The translations under genes and the position numbers were made by a program. This document shows positions 21,593 to 33,409 of a stretch of DNA of 64,000 nucleotides, one piece after another. Numbering within the stretch: the stretch's first letter is position 1; each line of letters opens with the position of its first letter. The notes beneath the pieces were generated by a model. That model worked only from the letters and a program-made list of their open reading frames with translations, was not told the origin of the DNA and did not search any database. The DNA is from Loxodes magnus (taxonomy: Eukaryota > Ciliophora > Karyorelictea > Loxodida > Loxodidae), in contig CAMPDV010000201.1 in the NCBI GenBank assembly GCA_946699065.1, positions 422,835-486,834 on the forward strand, written 5' to 3'.

Positions 21593-23566
21593 TCACTCAT
21601 AAACTATGTAAAATTGATTCTCACGTCCTATTTTACTCATAAACCGCAACTCACCCCCTTATTTTTACCCTTTTACAAACATAACATACATTCTATAAAA
21701 CAATTATAATTAACTTACCTCCTATATTAAAGATTATTATAAAAATAACTGTTACGCACTAAAAATAGAAAGAACTATAAATACCTCTTACATGCTATCG
21801 ATATAAATAAACATTACTCTCTAATTTGGAAACTCAAAATGTTTACCAACTATATGTTTAAGAATATTAAAATGCTTACTCCCTATAAGTTTTAAAGGAA
21901 TATTAAAATAATTACCTTCTGTAAGTTTTAAAAAATATTAAAATACTTACTCCCTATAAGTTTTAAAAGAATATTAAAATAAATACTTTCTATAAGTTTT
22001 AAAGAATATTAAAATACTTACCCTCTATATGTTTTAAAAGAATTCTAAAATACGTACCCTCTATATGTTTTAAAGAATATTAAAATACTTACTCCCTATA
22101 ATTTTACAAGAATATTAAAATACTTACGAACTATAAGTTTTAAAGAATATTAAAATAAATACTTTCTATAAGTTTTAAAGAATATTAAAATACTTACAAC
22201 CTATATGCTTAAAAGAATATTAAAATACTTACATACTATAAGTTTTAAAAGAATATTAAAATGCTTAACTTACAATCTATAAGTTTTAAAAGAATATTAA
22301 AATGCTTAACTTACAATCTATAAGTTTTAAAGAATATTAAAATACTTACTCCCTATAATTTTACAAGAATATTAAAATACTTACGAACTATAAGTTTACA
22401 ATAATATTAAAATACTTACAAACTATAATTTTTAAAGAATATTAAAATACTTACATACTATAAATTTTAAAAGAATATTAAAATGCTTACTATCTATAAG
22501 TTTTAAAAATGTGTCGTACCTCCTAAAATTATTTATAAAATAACTTACCAGGATCTTTAATAAAAGATTTAACTTTAAACTTACCTCCCTTCATTTGAAG
22601 CTTATCCCCATTGACAATTTATAAACTCGATACAGTTTATCCGTACCACAGTTCATCGTTGTTCTTAAAGATGTCGAAAGTACATGGCACTAACTTAGTT
22701 TATTGTCCGATTTATTCTTTTATCTACTCTATCGTTTTCTCTTATTTGACCTAGAGCTATAATGCCTTATTGTTTGGCGATACTATAGTTATCCAGATAT
22801 CATAAAGCTTTGCTTACTAAGGAATATTTTTAAGAGATTAGATTGCCTTATTTTAAGACTTTAAAAACTAAATCTATAAACCTTGCATCTATCTCGCTTA
22901 CTCTTTTATAAACTCTTAATGCTTCTCTATTTATCTTTAATACTTTTATATCTTAGACTTTTAATCGATGCTTTATTAGAAAATATTCAAGTTGTTACTA
23001 ACTAACTTGCTATACTCTTTCTGAGCTTTTTATAAGATACTCTTTCCATTTTCAATCATTCTATTTTATTCTTATCTTGCAAAATCACCTTATAAACTTT
23101 AAGATCTCAACTAACCTTATATCTCTAAAAGAGTTGCTATCTTCTTCTTAACCAAGACCAACACACTCTATAAATCTTTTTATATATCAGAACTGCTTGC
23201 TAGCAAATAATTTTCAAGATCCTATAAGAATTTATTCGCAATCTATACCTTTACTTTAGTTATCTTTTAGGCTTCTTTACTAAGTTCCTTCTCTAAATGT
23301 TTTAGAGTATTTAAATCATTTTATAAGGATGATTATTTGATGTTTTATAATAAGCCTTCATCAAATTTTAATTTTCCTGGATGTGTTTGAGTCATAACCT
23401 TACAGTCAACTTTTGCACATTAGATTTAACTATCCTTTGAATAGTTAGTATGAATACAATCATAACACATTTAGTGTTCACATGATAGAAGCATTGGAAT
23501 CTTCTTCTCATCGTCAAAATTTCCGTTGCAAGCTTCACACTTGATGGCTACGGATATTTCAGACAT
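21593..23566 (-). CDS. RING finger / coiled coil / ubiquitin-like protein, copy 3, longest micro-exon array
   Basis: The first exon, 23566-22585 (327 codons plus one base), encodes MSEISVAIKCEAC and a RING-type finger (C-E-A-C, C-E-H-Q-M-C-Y-D-C, C-A-K-V-D-C). A Gln-rich coiled coil follows, then a ubiquitin-like domain (I-T-I-V-S-P-N-N-K-A-L...V-N-G-D-K-L-Q-M-K). Then come one 6-nt exon, about 26 three-nt exons and a last exon 21627-21593 ending on TGA. The total of 982+6+78+35 = 1,101 bases is exactly 367 codons. It is likely a ubiquitin-ligase-like protein. The first exon is open throughout and sits 190 bases from the end of a retroposon ORF1 on the same strand. Confidence 0.85.
21628..22584 (-). 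other. Micro-exon array 3: about 26 consecutive single-codon exons
   Basis: On the plus strand the pattern is TTAC-NNN-CTATA (rc TATAG-NNN-GTAA) repeated 19 times between 21845 and 22500, plus non-repetitive units on both sides. The triplets (gene strand) include ATA, TAT, TTT, TTC, GGA, ATT, ATT, TAT, GTT, AAA, TTC, GGA, AGG, AGG, AAA, GGA, AAG, GGA and TTG. Introns are 32-38 nt in the repeated part and 23-35 nt elsewhere. Donors are GTAAG, GTATT, GTACG, GTAAT or GTGAG; acceptors are TATAG, ACAG or TTAG. The exon never deviates from three bases, except for one 6-nt exon near the start. Confidence 0.8.
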
Positions 23567-23754
23567 TACTATTATTTATAAAAAAAAGATCCTTAAATAC
23601 CATAATTAAACCCTGAACATTACGTTTCATTTATTTTAATCTCCTTAAAGAAATATTAAAATTAAATAATTAAAAAATAATTAAAATAAATCTATAAATA
23701 TTAAACAGATTTAATTACATAATTAAAAATTATAATTTCTTAATTAAATTAAAA

Positions 23755-24690
23755 TTGCTTGGCAGTGACATCAAGTCACCGCTTAAAAGAAGTTTTAAAT
23801 TTAGAATTTTCTTACTTGAATCTAGCCGTAATTCCCTTGAATCTTGTTCATCTTGTCTTTTTTCTCACACCTTATTTAGTTCTTGCTCCTACTCCAAGTT
23901 TTTCAGGTTCGAGATTCTATTTTTTTTCTATGTACTTCCCCGTTTTCTCTGCATCATATTTAATTTTTCTTTCTCCTTATTGATATTTGGACTTGTCTTT
24001 TCCAAGATTTCTCCTTGATTTTCTGGAAAGCTGCACATTGTCTTCATAGGTGTCATCAACTCTTGCAATAATAACACAGTTTTCTCGCCTTTGGTACTTG
24101 TTGCATTTCCAATTTAGAGGTCTTTTCTATTTCCATCCTATCGGAATTTAAATTCTACTCCAGTGGATTCTTCTTGTTTTGGAGGTTTTTCTGGCTTTGT
24201 AATATGTTTTCGATCTGTTGACTCTAATCTTGAATTCTCTGTACTTAGAAGTTCGTCTAACTGAATTACTCTCGCTAGTAATTCCAAAGAGTATAAAGTT
24301 CCCTCTCCTAGTTTGCCATCCTGAGATCTAGGGTTTCTTGTAACTCATGTTGGATTATTTCGGGTAGCTTCTCGTTCTCCTTCCTTAGCTTTATAATCTC
24401 TTCCTGGAGATTAAATACTACTTTGATGAGCTACTCCATGTTCATCTGGCCAGAAGGATTAAATTCAGAAACCTCCTGATGTAGAGCTGACTTCAGTTGC
24501 TTCTTAGGATTTTCTTACGACGTAGGTGTTTCCACATGTGTTTTTTTCTGGACTTATTTTCGTTCCTCGTAGTTGGTTTATTTCCCGGATAATTAAGGTT
24601 ATTAAGAAGACGACTATCGAGAGATAGCTTCCGGTTTCCTCTCCTACTACGAGGAGGTGGTGTAGAAACCCTTTCTGAAGCTTTATTCCA
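23755..24690 (-). CDS. CCHC (Gag-like) ORF1 element, family C, copy 1
   Basis: The minus strand shows a 5' hairpin block (CCACCTCCTCGTAGTAGGAG), then an open frame with the conserved segment H-Q-E-V-S-E-F-N-P-S-G-Q-M-N-M-E-Q-L-I. A long coiled coil follows, and the knuckle C-Y-Y-C-K-S-W-W-H-L-W-R-Q-C in which both W are TGA (24053-24058). It ends in the hairpin GGTGAC-TTGAT-GTCACT just before the element edge. The 5' block matches LINE 1 and the copy at 34866-35775. There is no reverse transcriptase. An initiator Met is not obvious upstream of MNMEQ. Confidence 0.7.
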
Positions 24691-24879
24691 ATTTTTTATT
24701 AATTAAACAGTATAATATATTTTATTTACTATTATAATTGCTTTAATTATATTTATTAAATATTTATTAAAATAGTAAATAAAATATATTATACTTTAAT
24801 AAATATAAATAATTCTATTTTTTTAAATAATTTTTTATTTCAATTACTACATTAACTATATTTATTATATATTATCAAA

Positions 24880-25281
24880 CGGATATCGGCCGTGTCAGAA
24901 AAATTAGTAGATAATCTGATGCAGTGTATACTGCATTGCCAGTAATCTCGCACTAGATGCCACCACGGGGAAGGGAGGATAAGTTCCGTTGAGACATACC
25001 TAACTTACCGCGAAGGTTTTCTCTAGCAGTAAGAAAGTTTGGCTGACGAGCCTTAATGACTTAATAACTAATTCTTATTTGGACCTTATTCAAGAAGACT
25101 GAATCATTTGATTCAAGATTTAAGAATAATTTTTAATAAGAAGATTCCCCATTTGGAGAAGCTGACATGACTCATTGGATTTCTAGAATTTTAACAAGAA
25201 ATATGAGAATATTTTTCTTAATATTAAATATTAATATTGAAAGAGCTGCACGCCAATGAGGTATTACCGCGCTCTATAATC
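24880..25281 (+). mobile_element. SINE family A, copy 2
   Basis: The closest relative of 2990-3397: the same head (AGGTAATCTGGTGCAGT, CTAGATGCCACCACG), the same body (GAAGATTCCCCATTTGGAG), and the tail hairpin with a changed stem, then GCGCTCTATAATC. Poly-T rich sequence follows. Confidence 0.8.
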
Positions 25282-27189
25282 ATTTTTATTTATTTATTTT
25301 TTTATTGATGTATAATATTTTTTAAACTTAGAACTATATATTTTTTCATTATTGCTCATTTTAGTTAGTTAAATTTGTAATAAAAGCTTTTAGTATTATC
25401 ACATATATCCTAATTACTTTTTCAAACTATAATTACAATGTTTTTACTCTCATTTGATATTACTATAAACTTATTATATATTTTAATTCTGTAAAATATA
25501 CTATTCATCTACAAAATTTAAGAACTTTTGAAAAAAATAAAAAATATAATTTAATGAAAAATCAGCTGTTTAAACCCTTCTTTTTGCTAATTTTTTTACT
25601 TTTATAGTATGGCTGCAAATAAAAAAAACTATAATAAAAATTGTTAACAAAATTTCGATAGTAATCTTTTACTACTTTAGATTGAAAAATAATAAATTAA
25701 CAAAGGCAATTAGTGATCTTTATTAAAGAACTTAAGATTTAATAAATTATATGGAAATTTTTATTATATTTTAAGATAAGAATTAATACTGAATATGCCA
25801 TTGTAATAAATTTAAGGGAGAATTTTGCAGACAGATTTGATCGAAAAAGAAATTGACAACACTAGAAAATTTAAATCAAAAAAATCCTAAATACTAAACG
25901 AATCATAGAAAATAGAAATACAAATTATTACAAAATTTATTCACTACCGAAGAATAACAATATGTTGATAATACAATCGACCAAGATAAAATAGTTACTA
26001 CCATTTTTACAAAAATAAAATAATAAAAAATTAATGAGAAAATTTATTTATAATATATTGTATTCAAGATTTTGCTTTACAATAAAAAAATATGCAAAAA
26101 AACAAAGAAACTTCCTATATCTTAAAATTAGTTAATGAATTAAATATAAATTGATAGATATAGTAATAAATCAAGAAAAGCAATCTTAATATCATCAAGA
26201 CTCATGCCAGTAAAGATCCAAACAAGTTCAAAGTACATATTTTTAAATAGTAAACTAATATGTGATAAACACAATAAAAGTGACTACACAAAAATAAAAT
26301 ATATTATGTTATATTATGGCAAATTTTAAAATTATATATGAAGTAAAATGAAAATCAAATATATTTTTCTCTATTAATTAATAAAACAAATTTTTTAAAG
26401 CATTAACTATCATTTAAGCAAAAAATTTATTTAATTTGGAATATTCAAGACAATAAACTTCCCGCCATATTGCTTAACTTTTAATGGAACATTTAGACTA
26501 CAAGTCTACCTAGGCCGATAGTTGTTAAAATTCGCTTTCTTATAAGATATCGGATTAAACAATTTTATATATGATTTAGAGTATAATCATATATTCGAAA
26601 TCTTGCTATCGACATTCTTTTGATTAATAGATAAAAATAAATAAATCACATATAATAATTCACTTATTTTTTGCTTTTTTAATAGCATTAAATATTAATT
26701 TATCAATTTTATAAAAATTAGCAATTACTATATATTAAAAAATATACAAATAGCTTTGCATTCTTAAATAATCTCTCACTTACAAAACATGCTGCCAAAA
26801 TTGGTTTAGAACATATAGATTTTCCATAAAGATATGAAAAGCTAGTAATATAAAGAAAAAAATCTATTTATGGTCAATATACTTTTAAAAACTCCTCTTA
26901 ATACAGAATGTTGACAAAGAAATAGAAAATTTAATAAAAATGAATGAAATAGTATTAAGGTGCTTAACAACAGCCAGGAAAAATTTTGAAAACTTGAAAT
27001 CATTCTTTAAGTTCAAAATTGATTTTTGGTAGGTAGTGCATAAAATATTCATTCGTAAGGGAAAGAAATAGTTTACTTCAAGATATATCTATAGTAAAAA
27101 AACAAAATGAAATTTTTTACTCTTGGAGATAATTAAAAAGACGGAATATTTAAACTATTTTTCTAATAATTAAGATAAAAAACGAATAG
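25282..27189 (+). other. Open but unassigned region
   Basis: From about 25820 to 27180 the plus strand reads without obvious nonsense in the reassigned code, with Lys/Gln/Ile-rich protein-like composition in more than one frame. A short match (CATGCTGCCAAAATTGG at 26788 against CATGCCGCCAGAATTGG at 58367) suggests part of it is related to the 5' region of the RRM-type element at 58.5 kb. I do not recognise a domain. Confidence 0.3.
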
Positions 27190-27231
27190 AGCCCTAAAAG
27201 AGTTCAACTGCTTCCTTATTGGATTGTCGTC

Positions 27232-30200
27232 TCATTTATTTATGGATAAGTGTTGAAAAAGTTCGGTTATATAAAAATGGAAAAATCTTCCCACTTTGTA
27301 TTCTGAACAGTTTTCTATGATATTCCTTTCATTTTCTCTTGCATTACTACAGAAAGGGTATTGACATGTCATAACTAGGTGTCTTTCTTTTAAGAAATCC
27401 TAGCTTCCATTACATCTCGTTCTTATTCTTAATAGGTAACATATTTCTTCTTTTCTTTTTTATTATATCTCAGGTAGTTGGGTGGTCCTACTATATATTC
27501 ATCAAATCATGTTTTTCTATAATTTAATGTTGTTGTAATTTACTCCATCCTTTCTCTTTCTTTTACGTATACTCTATATTCTCATATCGCACGATTAATG
27601 TTTTCTTTCCTTTTTAATTGTCACCACAATCATCTGTAAATATTCCTTCTTCTTCAATTTTTAATTCTAATTTTATTGCTATGCAATATTATTCAAATAT
27701 AAAATTATTTTCTTTACTTAGGTCGAACAATAATCCGTCTACTGTTTTTCCTTTGTTTCCTATTAATATGCCTTGTAATCTCAACGTTTTTTGTCATAGA
27801 CAATGTTTAAATTTCATAAACTACAATCCGTGTTCTAACATCTTATTTTGCACTTAAAAAGATGCATCTATGATTGTTCGTAAAGATCTTCTCTTTATTA
27901 TTTCTAGTTGCTCCATCACTTATTTTCCTACAAATCATTCGCAATATGGGATCACTTCTGTCCCATAACTGAAAACTGAGCTTACGAAGGTTTTTATCAT
28001 TAATCCTGCATTATATGGTGTTATTCCCTTATTCATTGTTATTTTTCCCAGTATTCATGTTTGCATTTTTTATGCTGCTTCTAGTCTATTCTCCATGTGT
28101 TTTTCAAAACTGATGTTCTCTTCTATTATATGACCTAGGTACTAAAAGGTCGTTACTCTTTCGATCCTTAAATTTCCCACCTCGATATTATTTCCAATAT
28201 TTTCTCAGTTACTATTTTCTTCTGATTTTCATATCATTCATTTTTTTTAGCCGCACTTTCCTATTTGTACTTTGCTACCCATTAAGTTAAATTTTCGATT
28301 ACTTCCTCTAATTATTCCCATTCGCTTATTAAGCCTAGGTCATCTGCGTATGCAAAACATCTTACATATATTTCTTGTGTTCAACCATCTTCGTTTTTAT
28401 AGTCTATCGTGATTCCTAGTTTTTAATCTTCCAAATTATGGAGAAGTCTTGCTATTATCAAGTAAAATAGTCTTGGCAGCGTTATGCTTCACTGTTTTAG
28501 CCCTTTGTTTGTCGTGAGTGATTTTGTTATTTAATAAATGATTTTCAATTTAATTTGTTCTTCAAAGTAGAAGTTTGCTAGCAGTTTAATTAACTATTCC
28601 GGTACTTTTAGATCGTTTAGGATTTATCATTTATCCTTTCTTTGTACTGAGGCATAAGCTTATTTAATATCAACAAATATTACAAATAAATTTTTTTTGC
28701 GCATTGATCATTCACATACTGTTCTTAGATTGAAGATTTATAGTGCGCATGATTTTCCTTTTTTGAAACCACTTTTTTTTAAATCATATTAGTATTCGCT
28801 TTCATCATTATGAAGATATCCTTACAATTGCTAGAAAATTCATGCGTCTACAATTTTTAAAGCATGATTCAATAATGAGATTGGTCTATAGTTCATCGGG
28901 TTCATCTATCCTCCTTTTTTGCATATTAATATTATGTATTGTTGTCTCATCTCCTAAGGTATTACTCCCTCTTAAATCATCTTAGCTATCATTTTGCAAA
29001 TTACCTACATTAATTTTTTCCCACCTGCTTATATTTCATCAGATCCTGCTGCTTTTCATTTCGCCAATTAGTTAATGCTTTCTCAAATTATATTCATTTA
29101 CCACTATTTGTCTCTTGTTTAAGAATTTAGTTGGTAACGTATTATCACCATCTTCATATAACTGCTATCATTTGTTCCTGAAAGTCTTAACATCTTCTTT
29201 TGGTAAGGATACTCACTAATTATTTTTTCTATTAAGTAGGTTTTTTAGTTTCTTCCACATTTCTGTCAGGTTTTCTTTATTTACATTGTTCATAAATAGG
29301 TTAAGTTAGTTTTTTTATCTTTTTTTTAATTAAATGTATTCTAGTCTTACTCTTTGATTTATCTATATTTTTCGTTTTGTTGATTTTCTTTTATTTTTTC
29401 GTTGTTCTTTATCCTTTATTTTAATTGTTTGCTGCATTTTCTGAAAATTTTATTGCACTATTTTGTTGTTTCTGAGTATTTATATATCTTAAAGTTTTAT
29501 GTTTTTACTGTTTCACATACCATTTGAGCTCCTTCTTATATCTTTTTCTTTCATCATTTGAAAGTCTACGTTCTTTTTAGGCTTTTGATTTCTTCTTCTT
29601 AGATATTTTCTTGTATAAATCTTTCAAATTTATCTTAGATCTCTTTTTTCTTTAATAGTGAGCAATTTATTTTTGCTATCTTTTATAGTTTTCTAACTTC
29701 TTTACCAATCTTAATCTATAATACCAGACCTATGGTCCCCTATTACGTATGAGTAATAAAAATCACTTTTTATCACCTTTTCTCTCATTATCTCTTCAAT
29801 TAAAAGAAATCTATTTTATATTCATTGTTATAGTGAACATAAGTACCTATTTCAATTGAATCAAGGCATATTAAATTATTCTGTTCCATGAACTGTAGCA
29901 TTCTCTTACCAGCTGAGTTTGTTTTCTTTGGTTTTCATTACTCTATGTGCGCATTTCAATCTCCTATGATCATTACATTAAGTCCTTTTTCTATTGCTTA
30001 AAGTCTGAATTTGTTCACTGAGTTATAGAATGGCTCATATTATTAGTTATCATTTGCCACAGGTGCATATATATTTATTACTGCCAGTTTTCTCCTTATT
30101 TCAATGGCCATCACTCTCGCTCATCCAAAAAGCGTCATTTGGTTGACTTCATTCTATATTTCTCTGATCTCCTTACATACGTTCTTTCTAATATAGAACG

Positions 30201-30549
30201 CTACTCATTTCCCTTTTTTTTACCCCACATTTATTAAGTTTTTATATCCTACTATATTACACATATCTTTTTAGTATTCAATCTAAATCTCTTATATTGC
30301 CATTATGTGGATACTTTTTTGAGTCATGAATTTGGCTAGTGCCTCTTTTGCACTTCTAACTCCCCTAACATTTGCTGTCCCTATTTTTATGACTTATTCT
30401 TATTCTTCTTTTTCACCCATCTCCTCTGCTTCCTCTTCATCACTTTCTTCTTTTTATTCATCTTCCTACTCCATCTTTTTTTCATCTTATCTATTATTCT
30501 CTGCTTCTATATTCTCTTCATTATTATTTATTTCCCCTTTTTTATATTT
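27232..30549 (-). CDS. LINE 1 ORF2: APE endonuclease and reverse transcriptase
   Basis: An acidic N-terminus overlaps the end of ORF1 in another frame. The endonuclease begins K-I-G-T-A-N-V-R-G, followed by an A-I-Q-E-I motif, I-N-I-Y-A-P-V-A-N-D and I-I-G-D-W-N-A-H, where W is TGA at 29956-29958. The reverse transcriptase has C-F-A-Y-A-D-D-L-G-L (28339-28350) after L-F-Y-L-I-I-A-R-L. The C-terminal Cys/His motif is R-C-N-G-S-Q-D-F-L-K-E-R-H-L-V-M-T-C near 27400. The frame ends on TGA at 27234-27232, immediately before the 3' hairpin. The exact start is uncertain. It should nick target DNA and copy the element RNA. Confidence 0.85.
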
Positions 30550-32099
30550 TTCCACTTATTATATATATTTTCCTCTTTCTTATCTATTCTATTTTTCTTC
30601 TTTTGCCTTTTCCTATTAATTGCTGTTGGGTAATTGCTCATTTTTGTTTTTTGGTTTCTTAGCATAGTAAATTCTAATTGAAGTTTGTTTCAGTTTGCTT
30701 CTTATTTCTCACTTTTATCCTGCATTTTATTCTTTTTCTTCTTGGACTCGTTCTATTTCTTTTTTCCTTTTTCTTTATTAACGCTTTTCCTTACATTTAC
30801 ATTATGCTATTTTGTTTTTTTCTTATTTCTTCTGTTATAATAAAGCTTTTTTACCCTCACTTATCCTATCCTTTTCTCTGATTTTTTTTATATTATATCT
30901 TATTGTATAATTTTTTGTTTTCTATTTTTTAATTTCTATGAACATTTCTCTATCCCTCTGGCTTACATATGTCCAATTCCATTTTGATGAAAATAATTCA
31001 TATTTATTCATTTAGCATAAAAGACTTTTGATTATTAAATTTTTTAGTTTTTTTAATTATTTTCTTATTCTCCTCGTTTTATTTCCTTCTCTTCTTCCCT
31101 TGCTTCCTCTGAAATCATTTATTCTCCTTCTTCATTTATCCTCTTATTTGCTTGATTTGCTTTTGATTCTGGTTTGTTTATTGATAATTTAACTTCTCCT
31201 TCAAGCATCTCTAATTTTCTTGTATGTAGTTTTTTCCTTTTTGCTGCTTCCACTCTTCTACATTATTGATCTGTGTGCCCTTTCAATTTGCATTGACAGC
31301 AGATAAAATTTACTGGGTGTTGCATTCTCTTTTTGTTTCCATTCAGGTCTATTACTTCTGATATCCTCTTTGCTTCGTCTATATCCTTTAAATCTAAGTA
31401 CACTACACTGATACCTGTTAGCACTGCAGTTTTTGGTTTGTATGCTATACTTCTCTTCTAGATTTTCAATATTGTCTCATTACTTCCATTACTTCTTTCA
31501 TTTTTGAGTATTTTTATGAAGTAAACTGGCTAGTTATGAATGTCAAATTATTCTAATTATTTTCTTGCTTAGATAGGAATTCTAACGCCTTTGAATGTTC
31601 ATTCCCTGAATTAAGCGAATTGCTAGTATCTTTCTTCATTGTTGAATATTAAATATACTATTCCGTTTTATTTGACGATTAATTTGGCCACTGCTTTTCC
31701 GTACTCGCTCCATATTTTATTTATAAACACTTGTATTACTTCTTAGTATATGGCCTTTTTCTCTACTAAATCTGTATTTTCCAGATACTGGTTAAATAAA
31801 CTGTGACCACCATATCTGATAGATCATCATAGGCATTTTAGTAGAATCTTACCATTTAGTTTTCAGGGACGTTGGTTGAGATTAGCTGTTCATTCTTTTA
31901 ATAAATTATAGCTTAGGTTGTGACTTTTTTTACCACTTCATTACTTTCTTATTTTATACTCCTCTTTTAGGGAAGTACATCTAATCATAGATATATTGGT
32001 ATCCTTTTTCCGTTTAGTGTATTATTATATCATGCTTCTTTGATCAGTGAAAATGTTTCCGTGTAGTCTGAGAGATTGGGTTATAAATCTGGTTTCCAT
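30402..32099 (-). CDS. LINE 1 ORF1: RRM-like and CCHC RNA-binding protein
   Basis: The frame starts MEGTR-type (METRFITQSLRL) at 32099; an earlier in-frame ATG sits in the 5' hairpin loop near 32170. Two RRM-like segments are visible (S-E-Y-G-K...V-Y-L-I-F-N-N-E-E-R-Y; T-G-I-S-V-V-Y-L-D-L-K-D-I). The knuckle is C-C-Q-C-K-L-K-G-H-T-D-Q-Q-C near 31300. A long Lys-rich C-terminal half follows. It is expected to coat the LINE RNA. The element at 58551 encodes a recognisable relative. Confidence 0.8.
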
Positions 32100-32334
32100 T
32101 CGTAATAAAGAAGGTTGGACTAATAAAAGCGAAGACGTGGTAGAAGAAAGTACTTCAGGTTTTCTCTCCTACATTGAGGAGGTGGTGTAAAAACCCTTCT
32201 TGAAGGTAACCATTTTTTAATATATATAAAAAAACTTTAGTTATCTCTAAACATAAGAGAAATAATTTAAAGGCTATGCATAGTATGAATAAACCATTTC
32301 TATAACATAATGAACTTAGTGATTCATAAAAAAA

Positions 32335-32590
32335 ATGTTATTATAGAGTGCGTAACCCTTCAATAGGGCGTATCTCTTTAAAAAGTTAATTTTTAAGTCT
32401 TTAAACCCCAATATTTCCTTTGCGTTTTCTCTTATAATTGTGAGCAAGGTTGCGGTTCCAATTCTCCAAAGCACAGGACGCCAACAGGCGATTACAAGTA
32501 GATTTCCACCGCAGGAAGAAGATATTAGTCTGGTCCAACATTTAGAAGGCATGCTTCTCAGTCAGTTCATCTTTAAGAAATATTCTCTTT
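32335..32590 (-). mobile_element. SINE family C
   Basis: GC-rich. It ends in the shared tail hairpin (GATACGCCCTATTGAAGGGTTACGCACTCTATAAT on its strand, stem CCCT/AGGG). It shares short blocks (GTAATCGC, CTTTGGA, GAGAAAACGCAAAGGA) with SINE B and is probably a distant subfamily. Its head differs from SINE A. Confidence 0.65.
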
Positions 32591-32639
32591 ACCTTTTGAG
32601 ACAATATCACCATATTTAAATTAAATTATATAGTTAAAG

Positions 32640-33409
32640 TTAAAGTTAAAAAGCTTTGTTAAAGCCTTAGTAGTCAACCATCTGACCTATTCTATCAGCT
32701 TGTCTCCATTAGTTTGTCTTGAATTTCTACTAGGCTTAGTTAGGCGGTGTAGCACTTCATTAGCGCACCATCCTTTAATATTCTGAATAGTCTTCATCTT
32801 GCATGTAGCGTTCCTAATTATTTCTCCAAGGATTAAGATTTGAATTAAAGAATTTTTTTCTATAAATTTTCCGCTTTATGTTGGATATATCCTAAATAGT
32901 TTTCTAAAAATATCTTATTTATTCTTTCTTTAAATTTCGCTTAGTTAGTAGCATTATTTTCATTGGTGTTATTTATTGCACACGTAGCATTTTATTCTTC
33001 TTTTAAACTATTATTCCTGTAACACTTATTTAATTTAAATTTACTACTTATTTTAAATAAACGTTTACTGTTTATTTTAATTTGAGGCTTCATTTTCTAT
33101 TTCCATAGGATCTGATTAATTCTGTTAAATCGAAAATGGCGTTACCTGAATTTATTATTAAATTTAAATAATTCTTTGTTTCAGTTTGTTTTCTATTTCT
33201 TATGATTATTAATATTGTTTCTCAAGTAAAGACGTTATTAGTTTTTCTAATTTTTCTACTTTATCAGTGAGGTATCTATTTTTAAACATAAACTCTTTTA
33301 ATGACTTAGATTATATTTCTATTTGAGTTTGTGTCGGAAGTTTTTTTAGTTCTGGATTTCCAAGTGGTTAATGTTCGTCATATCAATCATATTTCACACT
33401 TTCACTCAT
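32640..33409 (-). pseudogene. CCHC ORF1 element, family B, copy 2 (frameshifted)
   Basis: About 97% identical by eye to 6745-7520, with ATG at 33409 and the knuckle intact. A T is missing in the run near 32870 (AAATTTTCCGC, against AAATTTTTCCGC in copies 1 and 3), which shifts the C-terminal third. The 3' end carries GTTAAA-type hexamer repeats at 32636-32656. Confidence 0.75.

Larger units (their letters stand above)
27190..32215 (-). mobile_element. LINE 1: two-ORF non-LTR retrotransposon, nearly complete
   Basis: The 5' end has the conserved block TTACACCACCTCCTC (32187-32173). ORF1 (RRM-like plus CCHC) is followed by ORF2 with an APE-type endonuclease, a reverse transcriptase and a C-terminal Cys/His motif. 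The 3' end follows the ORF2 TGA directly and holds CAATCCAATAAGGAAGC and GGCTCTAT, resembling the tail of the local SINEs. It is read with TGA as Trp. The frames look intact by eye, so it may be recently active. Confidence 0.85.

Noticed and set aside
21840-22500. CRISPR-like array
   Set aside because: Repeats of about 33 bases with spacers look CRISPR-like, but the spacers are three bases, the repeats are GT...AG introns in a eukaryotic gene, and there are no cas genes.
30326-30881. Two Ser/Phe/Leu-rich plus-strand open frames
   Set aside because: They are the complement of the Lys/Glu-rich ORF1 tail and the ORF2 start of LINE 1.
32316-32552. Open frame of 78 codons
   Set aside because: It lies inside SINE C; no protein motif and the open frame is not kept in related SINE B.
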